Below are positions 1 through 6,681 of a stretch of 10,011 nt of DNA, one piece after another. The position numbers and the translations under genes were made by a program. The stretch lies in the NCBI GenBank assembly GCA_009602725.1, contig WELB01000041.1:320092-330102 (forward strand), in the 5' to 3' direction. How positions within the stretch are numbered: the first letter of the stretch is position 1; each line of letters begins with the position of its first letter. This DNA comes from Spirogloea muscicola (taxonomy: Eukaryota > Streptophyta > Zygnematophyceae > Spirogloeales > Spirogloeaceae). The notes beneath the pieces were generated by a model. That model saw only the letters and a program-made list of their open reading frames with translations. It had not been told where the DNA came from and made no database searches.

Positions 1-410
<410 letters not shown>

Positions 411-552
411 GACAGGCAGGCGGGTGGGGAGGTGGACGACAATCAGCAGTGCGAAGGCACCGCTCGCCGCAGCCGCAGCCGCGAGCGACAGCACCAGCGG
501 CCGCGGCCGTGGCGTCGCCGCCTGCCCCTGCCCGCGTCGTCCCCCCTTGCTC
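411..552 (+). promoter_or_regulatory. GC-rich leader / proximal promoter of the RNF10-like gene
   Basis: This stretch joins the GA tract to the proposed start codon and is rich in GCC/CAG/CGG triplets. It contains no ATG on the plus strand, so the ATG at 553 is the first a scanning ribosome would meet in any transcript starting here. I see no convincing TATA box. The transcription start cannot be placed from sequence. A 5' UTR role is inferred. Confidence 0.4.
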
Positions 553-640
553 ATGTTGAGCAGGCCCTCGCCGCCGCCCCAGGAGCCTTCTCCAAACCCC
601 TGCCCGCCGAGCCTTGGCCTCGCCCAGCATGGAGCGCCAG
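553..640 (+). CDS. RNF10: RNF10-like exon 1 (tentative, start codon)
   Basis: The first plus-strand ATG after the GA tract opens a Pro/Ser-rich reading of 29 codons. It ends in phase 1 at a donor reading gtcccg. Joining it to the strong acceptor ctgcttctgcag at 823-834 removes a 194-nt intron, typical for this gene, and keeps frame with exon 2. The residues are low complexity, so homology cannot confirm the exon. The alternative is an unspliced start at the ATG at 801, also in frame, behind a stop at 786-788. That version gives 859 residues but leaves the strong acceptor unused. Confidence 0.45.
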
Positions 641-3600
641 GTCCCGCACCTTTAGCTAGATTACTCTGAGCTTTTTGGTATGTTTTTTGATCTTCTTCAG
701 GATGAGTTGCCGCGACCCTCCTGGCAATGCTGGCCCGCGGCATCCACTGCCAGCGCTCCACTCTGCTGGCTGCACACCGATGCGTTAAGAGTTGGTCCTT
801 ATGATTAAGGCTTTCAGAACCTCTGCTTCTGCAGACCTGCGCGGTGGGACGGCCGCCCAGCCCGGCGGCCTGGCACGGCTCCTCGGGGGCCCCCAGAGCC
901 ACTCAGGCCCTCCATTGCTCAACACACAGTCCATCTCCCATCAGAGCCAGCAGGCAGCGGCTGCGGCCTCGGACCTGAGCCCCACCGGCCAGGGAGGCGC
1001 GCCAGCAGACGGCCATGGTGCTCCCCGGCAGAGGCTGCAGCCGCTGCCAGCCGAGCCACCGCCGCAGCGGCGGTCGCGGCCGCTCAACCCCCAGGCTGCC
1101 GCATTCGTGCTGCCGGGATCTCCAGAGGCTGATGTCGGTAGGGCTTGCTAAAGTTGCATCGCCCCTTCTCTCCTCCCTCTCTCCTCCATCACTTTCTACG
1201 CAGTCCACACAGTCCACACAGCCTTCTAGTTATTCTGATCTCCAGTTGCTGATCAGAGGTCATTGAACGCCCACTCGCAGAAGTCATGGAGAAATGTATC
1301 CTGCTTCTTGCGCCTTCCGGCGCTTTCAACGCTTGTACATTCCTTTGGGCTGGCCTCTCACAGCCACTGCCTTTCATTGGAAGAGCCGTTTCTTGCCATC
1401 CTCCCTCCTCTCTCCTAACCGAGATTCGCTTGCGTGTGGGACCCCAGGGGGGCGCGGCGAGAGCTCCTCGCAGCCCGCCGCCGCGTCGACGGCGCAGCCG
1501 TTGGTCTCTGGGGTCTTGCGGTCCGGCCAGGCGGGAGCCGGGCTGAGGGCCGGCAGCGGAGGAGGCCGTGCTGGCCGCGGCCATGTCCCCATGACGGCTG
1601 CCAACCACCTCCTCAACTTCAAGTACGAGAGCAACGTGCGGCCAGCCGGCACCGCCCGGTCGCCTGCGGCAGTGCCCACGCGGCGAGGTCGCCAGCGCTA
1701 CCGGGCGCCGGCATACGACCGCGAGCTCTTCCTCCAGGTGCTGCCATAGCTCGAGATTGCAGAGCGTGCAGGAAAGAGGGGAAGCAGACATTGGCAGGGG
1801 TGGAGGGAGGGAGGAAGGGGGGCAATGAGGGAGCGAGCAACGTGTTGACAGGCCCACGGACATGCCCGTGGAGGAGGGAGGATAGGGAGGCAGGCAGAGC
1901 AGGGCGCAGGAGGGGCGCAGCCAGGCCAGGCAGGCTGACGGACTGGCTCGCTGCCGCGGTTTGCAGGCCAACTTCCGCTTCCTCGTGTCGGACCTGGGCG
2001 ACTACGCGGCACACGCCGCCGACCCTGACAGGCCGATTGACTGGGGCGACGTCGCGGCGGTGTACGTGGCCATGGCGGCGCAGGCCGGCGCCGGCCCGCC
2101 CCAGTGCCCCATCTGCCTGGACGCGCCGCTGCTGTGCCCTCAGATCACAGCGTGCGGCCACGTGTTCTGCTTCCCCTGCATCCTGCGCCACCTCCTGGAT
2201 GACAGCAGCCACCCCGAGGAAACGGCTGGCGGCCGCCGCCCGCCTGGCGAGCACTTCCGGCGCTGCCCGCTCTGTGCCGCGCTCGTCGGCACCAAGTCAG
2301 CCCCTAACCTCGGCCCCCTCAGAAGCTTCAAACCCTGTCCACAGCCTACGTCGCTTATGCAGCACCTGTCGCAAGGCAATCCTCATACCAAGACATATTT
2401 CAACCCGTGTTGCCTACTCCACCTTACTGTACATAAGCTGTGACACCATCCTCTCCTTCACCCTCAGTTTGCGACATTCACCCCTGCTCTGGTGCATATC
2501 GATGTACTGGATCTTCAATAGCTAGACTACCTAAAGTACCTGGATCTGAACCACCTTGCTGGGCCCGGCCTTGCCGCACAGGGACCTGCGGACGGCTGTG
2601 CTGCGGAGCTTTCAAACGCCGCAGGTCGGCGACACCGTTCGCTTTGCACTTCTCCAGCGCTCCAAGGTCAGTCCTCAGGAATCCTTACTCCCCTTCCAAA
2701 ATCATCCTGATGTATTGTCCTAGTCATAGTTTCAAGCCCAGCTTGAACGGTTGAGAGTGCGGCTGTGTTTACTGTGAGCATTTGCTGAGCATTGGCAGCC
2801 CAAGCATGTGCAGGTTACGACGGCATGCTTTGAGCGCGCAGAGCTGGGGCCAGGCGTGGCGCCGCCGGCTGCATTCCCGCGCGCCAGCCAGGGCGGGGGT
2901 TGCCACCTCTACTCGAAGCTGACGCTGACGGACGACGCGGGCGGCGCAACGGAGGCCGCCGCGTCGGAGCTCACATCCTGGGCCGAGGCTGCGCAGGCGG
3001 GCGGCGGCGCCGAGGACCTCGCCCGCCTGCCCTACATCTTCGCCGCCATGGACCAGCTCAAGGAGCGCCAGCAGGTCTGCTCGGTGGTGCCGCCCTCCAT
3101 CCCCGCTCCCTCCTCCCCGTCACTTTGCCCCTCCCTCCTCAGCACGTTGGGCGTGCGACCCATCAACTTGACTATCTCAAGTGCATCCTCCTCATGGCCT
3201 TGTACTTCAAAGTCATCAAAGTCATCAACTCGCCTGTGAATGTCCTACAGAAAGATCAATGTTGCACAAGTACTTTACTGCAGCTATTAGAGTCACCTTG
3301 ATGCTATTCTCCTGCACGCCCCCTCCTTTGCCGCCAATTGTGCTTAACACATCACAGTCCCCGTGTCACAGCCCTTCTCGTTCCAATGGTTTGGCCTGCC
3401 TAGCTGGTTGACTCCCTTCTCACATCTTCCTCCTGGTCTATCCATCTTCTCTGTGGCCTCCTGCCTCCTTCCTCTCTCCTTCCTCCTTGAGCTTTGTGCT
3501 TGCACAAGCCTCAAGGAAGGGCCTTGGAGCCTAAGATTAGATTACTTGATATACTATAGCAAATCAAATTAATAATCCACATTCAAAACAGGTTTGCGAG

Positions 3601-6209
3601 ACGTTTTTAGTTACACAGCCCCTAATTTTAGCGTACAAGCCACTGCCGCACAATCTGTAAATCTGTAAGACGAGCCCGGAGATTGGTGCACCTTCCTTCA
3701 CTCAGGCGTGGACGGAGCATAGGGCGAGCGAGTTCCTGGCCAGCAGCCCGCCAGTGCGGCAGCGCATCCTGGCGCAGGCCAGGGCCACAGCTCTGCCGCA
3801 GGCTTCAGCTTCAGGCGGAGTCTTGGCTGCACGTGGAAAGGTGAAGGAGGCGGTGCTTGAGGGTGCTGCGCCGGGTTCGGACGTCGCTGCAGCAGCAGCC
3901 GAGGCCATGGCCTCGCTGCGCAGAGTGGCGGCATGGACGTACGACAGCGCCTTCTCTGACGACGAAGAGGGTAGCCGCACGACACTGACACATCCAAATC
4001 CCGGCAAAGCGGAGCTGGAGCACGTTGAAGAGGAGGATAAGGGGAGGAGGGAGGAGGAGGGCAGGCAGAGGGGTGAGGCATCCAGCGGCGGCAAGGAGAG
4101 CGACGAGCGGGGGTACTACGCCTTCTACCAGGTGAAGCACTAAGTGCAGTCCGTTTTTAAACAGATTGTTGTCTCGTCTAACTATATATAGTAGCCGCTT
4201 GATTGTAGAGCGAACAATCAGATGCAGGATGCAAGATTTCTGTACAAAGAGGGCAGCTGACTGCCTGCATCTCAGGTTCTGCGGCAGCCTTCTGACATGC
4301 TCACCTTGTGGCGGCACGGGATATGGTGCTCCATCAGGCCTCCGATGGGCAGTCCCTCGTGCTGCACCCACTCGTCATGCGATGCCTGCTCAGCCACTAT
4401 GGCTCCTACGACGCGCTGCCGCTGAGGTCAAAAATCACCGCTCCAATCCTTAGCTTGCCTGTCTTTTTGTTGCTGATGCTAGGGGGGGTCAATTCCATTG
4501 CAAATTGGCCGTTTGCTGCATCAGCTCAACTGGTGGTCACAAAGAGCTGGGAGGACTTTTAAAGTGAATACGAGGGTGAATTGATCCTCAGTCAATGTAC
4601 TCAGAGATTGTGACCCTTGACTCCCCTCCTACCTCACAGTCTTGAGTCGAGGCTGGTGGAAGCGGAGGTGCTGACGCAGACAGAGGGGCTGCGGCGCAAG
4701 TACCGCTTCTTGTCACATCTACCACTTACTGCTGCCTTCACGCTCTGCGAAGTCGACCTTGGGCCGCTGCTGCCGCCAGCTGCGCTTGCGCCTCTCCTCG
4801 ACGAGCTTCAGCAACGCCGGGACCGCCGGCGGAGGCGCGCACGACAGGTGTCCTTGCCTGCCAGAGCTCCACTGCTGGGCACCTTGGTTCTAGGGGACAT
4901 AGACTTACTGCAAGTTTGGCACTGATTTTGTTGCCAGGGTTTCCTTAGTGTGATACTTTTGATTTTGGTTGGTACTTATCTGCTTAGTAAAGACAGCTGA
5001 ATACTCCTCTTGACTAAGGCGTTCTTCTGGTATCAGTGGACCTCTGAGGCAGCTTGTCTCCTACCTGGTTCTAGGCCCACGTTACTGACTACCGTCACAG
5101 CTGTAGCTGACATCCGTTGGATTCTTTCGCTGCAGGAGCAGGAGGAGCAGCTGCGCCATAAGCGCGCGGAGGCTGCAGAAGTTGCGGCCGCTGCAGCTGC
5201 AACTGCTGCATTGCATTTGCCCAAGGGGCAGGACTTCGCTGCCACGCTAGATGGCTTCCCGGGGGCCTGGCCGCCTGACTCCGAAGGTGAAAGCGCCCTG
5301 CATCCATTGGATCTTGACAGTATTTGCTAGCGCGGTCTCGATCTCTGGAGCCGGGTTCTGTGGTCATCGACGTAATATCATGTATCTCATCTTCATTGTA
5401 GCTTATGATGAGAGAATACTACTGTCTTGTTTAATGAGAAGGAGCTAAGCTAGGCCCATGATGATGAGTAAGCGTAGTGGTAATGTTTTTGTAAGTGCAG
5501 AGCTACATGAAGTATCTGGCTATTGACAGATCTTTGGACATGAAGTCATAGGACTTTATCTGCAGTGCTCCTTCTCATTGACCTTAAGTGCTCCCATGCT
5601 CGGCGTGTGGCTGCCAGGCACATCTCCGCCGAGTGCGGCCGACATGCCCCCACTTGGCGGCGGCAATACCAGCGACGGCGTTCTTGGGGCTGCTCCACCA
5701 GCGGGCGTGCCCATAGTGGCGGCCCCCAGGATGTCGTTCTCGCGGGTTGCTGAGCTGGGTTTCGCTTCCGGCCTGGATGCCCCCGGCCTGCAGCAGCGCA
5801 ATGCTGCAACTCCTAGTGACAGCGATGGTGACGGCAGCAGCCTGGCAGCATCGCCTGTCAATTCAGGTGGTCAAGCCAATTCACTGCATTGCCAAATTGC
5901 AGCTTGCCTCCTATGATACAGAGGCTTGACGTTCCTTCCATGCTTAAGATATAGCAAGCAAAATAGCTCCAAAGTCCCAGGTGTTTGCCTCCACTATGGA
6001 GTTAACCTCTGGCTGGCTTGGTAAAAACAAGCGCCTGTCTGCTGCTTGGTGCAGGCTGGGGGGAGCAGCAGATATCATTTGCTGATGCAATCCAGGTATC
6101 ACGAAGCCTGTCAAGCGAGCCTGCCGTCCCTGCTGCAACAGTCTCTGGGAAGAAGGGCCGGCGGGGGTCCAAAGTCCTGCTGTCGACTGGCAGCAGCCGA
6201 AGGTACTGA
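553..6209 (+). CDS. RNF10: RNF10-type RING-finger E3 ubiquitin ligase (12 exons)
   Basis: Joined exons: 553-640, 835-1137, 1448-1737, 1967-2295, 2582-2666, 2814-3074, 3706-4131, 4338-4426, 4640-4847, 5136-5286, 5618-5866 and 6055-6209. All junctions are GT-AG and phase-compatible, giving 877 residues (human RNF10 is of similar size, about 811). Blocks in order: Pro-rich N-terminus; PAM2-like motif near 113-123; NHLLNF at 183-188; LFLQ/ANF at 224-230; C3HC4 RING at 274-330; KDLR..QVGDT at about 337-355; LPYIFAAMDQL and WTEHRASE around 440-460; an acidic linker; YYAFYQ/ASDGQ..LHP at about 589-607; YRFLSHLPLT; a basic Arg run; LGFASG; and the C-terminal SKVLLST..RRY. Family knowledge: human RNF10 and yeast Mag2 monoubiquitylate 40S proteins (uS3, and uS5 for RNF10) on stalled or initiating ribosomes in the cytosol. 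The same job here is inferred. Least certain are exon 1 and the exon 10/11 junction. Confidence 0.92.
835..1137 (+). CDS. RNF10: RNF10-like exon 2, low-complexity N-terminus with PAM2-like motif
   Basis: This GC-rich exon follows a textbook pyrimidine-rich acceptor and ends at donor gtaggg in phase 1. That matches the phase of the next exon's acceptor at 1447. The translation is rich in Ala, Gly, Pro and Gln and should be disordered. Near its end it carries L-N-P-Q-A-A-A-F-V-L-P, described separately. The exon is supported by open frame, phase and splice sites rather than by homology across its length. Confidence 0.6.
1083..1118 (+). other. PAM2-like motif (poly(A)-binding-protein MLLE ligand)
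   Basis: Codons 113-124 of the RNF10-like model read LNPQAAAFVLPG. The PAM2 consensus is L-N-x-x-A-x-x-F-x-P. Here Leu, Asn, Ala and Phe fall at the expected spacing, and there is one extra residue between Phe+1 and Pro. In known PAM2 peptides the Leu and Phe fill two hydrophobic pockets of the MLLE domain of poly(A)-binding protein. The motif sits in a disordered-looking Pro/Ala-rich tail, as PAM2 peptides usually do. PABP binding is an inference. Confidence 0.6.
1138..1447 (+). other. RNF10-like intron 2 (310 nt)
   Basis: It runs from donor gtaggg to acceptor ccccag. The middle is CT-rich (around 1166-1190 and 1399-1417), with a cctaac branch-point-like element just upstream of the acceptor. 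A short direct repeat, cagtccaca twice in tandem, lies at about 1201-1220. No conserved coding block was seen inside it. Open frames crossing this intron on either strand look like GC-driven shadows. Confidence 0.65.
1448..1737 (+). CDS. RNF10: RNF10-like exon 3 (NHLLNF box and LFLQ end)
   Basis: The last third reads A-A-N-H-L-L-N-F-K-Y, then a basic stretch, then Y-D-R-E-L-F-L-Q. This is the signature block found before the RING in animal and plant RNF10 proteins. The exon ends at CAG|gtgctg in phase 0, so LFLQ joins directly to ANF of the next exon, as in the family. The upstream part is Gly/Ala-rich and not conserved. The 5' boundary at 1448 is set by phase agreement with exon 2. Confidence 0.85.
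1967..2295 (+). CDS. RNF10: RNF10-like exon 4 (RING domain exon)
   Basis: The exon opens with ANFRFLVSDLGDY, followed by ADPDRPIDW, both characteristic of RNF10. It then carries the complete C3HC4 RING and ends after C-P-L-C-A-A-L-V-G-T. The acceptor is gtttgcag. The exon ends with AA of a split Lys codon before donor gtcagc, and the following exon supplies G to give K-D-L-R, matching the family. Splice sites and homology agree at both ends. Confidence 0.95.
2105..2275 (+). other. C3HC4 RING finger
   Basis: The zinc ligands in the 877-residue model are C274, C277, C290, H292, C295, C298, C327 and C330 (CPIC, ACGHVFCFPC, CPLC). All eight are present, so the domain should fold and recruit an E2. 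The hydrophobic Ile after the first CP and the Pro-Leu in the last CPLC are typical E2-contact positions. The loop between the sixth and seventh ligands has 28 residues, longer than the roughly 14 I recall for human RNF10. Confidence 0.95.
2582..2666 (+). CDS. RNF10: RNF10-like exon 5 (DLR..QVGDT box)
   Basis: A short 85-nt exon encodes D-L-R-T-A-V-L-R-S-F, then Q-V-G-D-T-V-R-F-A-L-L-Q-R-S-K. It matches the family block after the RING (KDLK..., then VGDTI-x-F-x-L-L-x-R-x-K). It starts in phase 2 after ccgcacag and ends in phase 0 at AAG|gtcagt. It is too short to stand out as an open frame and was found by homology of its translation. Confidence 0.92.
2814..3074 (+). CDS. RNF10: RNF10-like exon 6
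   Basis: The translation includes L-Y-S-K-L-T-L-T-D-D, an Ala-rich helical segment ending L-T-S-W-A-E, then L-A-R-L-P-Y-I-F-A-A-M-D-Q-L-K-E-R. These correspond to the plant/animal RNF10 region 'F-x-K...LPY-x-x-A-A-L-E-Q-L'. The acceptor catgtgcag and the donor CAG|gtctgc are both in phase 0. The first residues (VTTACFERAEL) are less conserved, so the 5' boundary rests on phase and acceptor strength. Confidence 0.88.
3075..3705 (+). other. RNF10-like intron 6 (631 nt)
   Basis: This is the longest intron of the gene, from gtctgc to ccttcactcag. It is CT-rich in patches (about 3090-3140 and 3400-3490). It contains a small direct repeat (aagtcatca twice, around 3211-3227) and a second one (atctgtaa twice, around 3653-3668). 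I see no coding block or RNA gene in it. Confidence 0.75.
3706..4131 (+). CDS. RNF10: RNF10-like exon 7 (linker exon ending YYAFYQ)
   Basis: It starts A-W-T-E-H-R-A-S-E-F, the family's 'W-x-E-H-R-A' block, and ends G-Y-Y-A-F-Y-Q in phase 0 before gtgaag. Between them is a long Ala-rich then acidic/basic linker with Glu/Arg/Gly runs, probably disordered. A short W-T-Y-D-S-A-F-S-D-D-E-E stretch resembles the 'F-D-E' acidic box of the family. The following intron (4132-4337) separates the Q from A-S-D-G-Q, where other family members read straight through. Confidence 0.92.
4338..4426 (+). CDS. RNF10: RNF10-like exon 8 (DGQ..LHP block)
   Basis: The exon encodes A-S-D-G-Q-S-L-V-L-H-P-L-V-M-R-C-L-L, then H-Y-G-S-Y-D-A-L-P-L. 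This is one of the best conserved RNF10 segments (compare '...DGQ...LHP...RCL...YGS'). It begins in phase 0 after ccatcag and ends with AG of a split Ser codon before gtcaaa (phase 2). Confidence 0.95.
4640..4847 (+). CDS. RNF10: RNF10-like exon 9 (YRFLSHLPLT block and basic helix)
   Basis: The exon encodes V-E-A-E-V-L-T-Q-T-E-G-L-R-R-K-Y-R-F-L-S-H-L-P-L-T, then F-T-L-C-E-V-D-L. This matches the family's 'R-x-R-Y-R-Y-L-S-H-L-P-L-T...F-x-x-C-E-x-x-L'. It then continues into an Arg-rich helix (D-E-L-Q-Q-R-R-D-R-R-R-R-R-A-R-Q). The acceptor cctcacag gives phase 2 and the donor CAG|gtgtcc phase 0. Confidence 0.95.
5136..5286 (+). CDS. RNF10: RNF10-like exon 10 (charged helix)
   Basis: After acceptor ttcgctgcag the frame reads E-Q-E-E-Q-L-R-H-K-R-A-E-A-A-E, then an Ala run, then F-A-A-T-L-D-G-F-P. 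It continues the basic/coiled helix of the previous exon. The 'L-D-x-F-P' end resembles the 'F-x-x-E-D-F-P' element of plant homologues. The likely donor is GAAG|gtgaaa in phase 1; without splicing the frame stops at 5328-5330. Confidence 0.82.
5287..5617 (+). other. RNF10-like intron 10 (acceptor uncertain)
   Basis: The strongest-looking acceptor, ctttatctgcag at 5554-5565, is in the wrong phase for the donor at 5287. The acceptor gtggctgccag ending at 5617 is in the right phase, as are weaker AGs at 5545 and 5551. I chose 5617, which gives a 331-nt intron with a long CT-rich stretch around 5568-5600. A small extra exon inside this interval would also fix the phase. Confidence 0.5.
5618..5866 (+). 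CDS. RNF10: RNF10-like exon 11 (SFSRVAELGFA box)
   Basis: The exon encodes Pro/Gly-rich sequence, then P-R-M-S-F-S-R-V-A-E-L-G-F-A-S-G-L-D-A-P-G-L. It matches the plant RNF10-like 'M-S-F-x-x-V-x-x-L-G-F-A...' box and human 'S-F-A-Q-M-L-R'. It ends in phase 1 at TTCAG|gtggtc. The 3' end is firm, because the next exon's phase fits exactly. The 5' end is tentative. Confidence 0.85.
6055..6209 (+). CDS. RNF10: RNF10-like exon 12 (C-terminus)
   Basis: After acceptor ttggtgcag (phase 1) it encodes I-S-F-A-D-A-I, a linker, G-K-K-G-R-R-G-S-K-V-L-L-S-T-G-S-S-R-R-Y and TGA. The Lys/Arg cluster followed by K-V-L-L-S-T matches the tail of plant and animal RNF10 proteins (human 'K-Q-K-L-L-F-S-T'). The protein therefore ends at its natural C-terminus. 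Confidence 0.95.
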
Positions 6210-6630
6210 GAGGTATTGCAGTCAAGACGAGGACTACACTGCGGCCCTTGTGTACATTGCTAGGACTGAGTAGCCCGACAACCTAACGAGAGGAGTGCAT
6301 AGTTCAGCTAGGGCAACCTTTAGCTCTTCTTGCTATAATTTGTCTTAGCATGAACGCCCACAGCCAAGACTTTGTCTCGGCCATTCGCAAAGCTGGTCAA
6401 GGGTAGTCTTAGCAGTGCGATTGCTGCATGTTGCGCCCAATTACGTTTGCATTCATCCCTTCAGTCCTGCTGTGGCTTGAATCACATGCGATTTTGTAAG
6501 ATAGGCCTGCCAGGCTAGATCTAATGCGCAGCTCGCGCCGCTTGTTGCTTGTAAAACAGAAGTCCAAGTGTCAATTCATGTCCGTGTGAACAATTATGGA
6601 CTGCTGGACTGAGGCTTTTCCTTTCAATCG
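6210..6630. other. Intergenic region between convergent 3' ends
   Basis: 421 nt separate the RNF10-like stop codon (plus strand) from the SEC11 stop codon (minus strand), so both 3' UTRs must fit here. No gene-like frame is seen. On the plus strand TGTAA, the usual poly(A) signal of green algae, occurs at 6495-6499 and 6550-6554. I found no TGTAA on the minus strand in this interval, so the SEC11 signal is unknown. The two UTRs could overlap. Confidence 0.7.
6495..6499 (+). terminator. Candidate TGTAA poly(A) signal for the RNF10-like gene
   Basis: TGTAA lies 286 nt after the stop codon, inside attttgtaagat. A second copy lies at 6550-6554. Chlorophytes commonly use TGTAA a short distance before the cleavage site. 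A five-base motif is expected by chance at about this frequency, so support is weak without transcript ends. Confidence 0.3.
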
Positions 6631-6681
6631 TCACTCAGCCGCAGCAATAACTAGAAAACCCAGTACCGCAATCAGCACGTA
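6631..6681 (-). CDS. SEC11: SEC11 last exon (C-terminal hydrophobic tail)
   Basis: After acceptor catatgcag the frame reads [16 protein letters not shown] and TGA. It joins P-A-I-K of the previous exon in phase 0, matching the family tail (K-Y-I-L-I-G-A-L-G-L-L-V-I). The preceding intron (6682-6899, 218 nt) is normal in size for this gene. Confidence 0.93.
   Translation of the reverse strand, partial: YVLIAVLGFLVIAAAE

Noticed and set aside
701-794. Extra RNF10-like exon after the strong ttcttcag acceptor at 700
   Set aside because: To stay in frame with the next exon it would need a 40-nt intron. A start or non-coding exon here cannot be excluded, but there is no coding support.
1374-1679. 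Minus-strand frames opposite the NHLLNF exon, and similar ones at 3698-4371 and 5546-5861
   Set aside because: They are antisense shadows of well-supported exons, with no recognisable domain.
1189-1971. Long minus-strand open frame (260 codons)
   Set aside because: It lies antisense to introns and exons of the RNF10-like gene and shows only low-complexity Pro/Ser/Leu sequence from CT-rich introns.
1434-2525. Longest plus-strand open frame (363 codons)
   Set aside because: It crosses two introns and reads the RING exon in the wrong frame; its Arg/Ala/Pro bias is the shadow of GC-rich exons.
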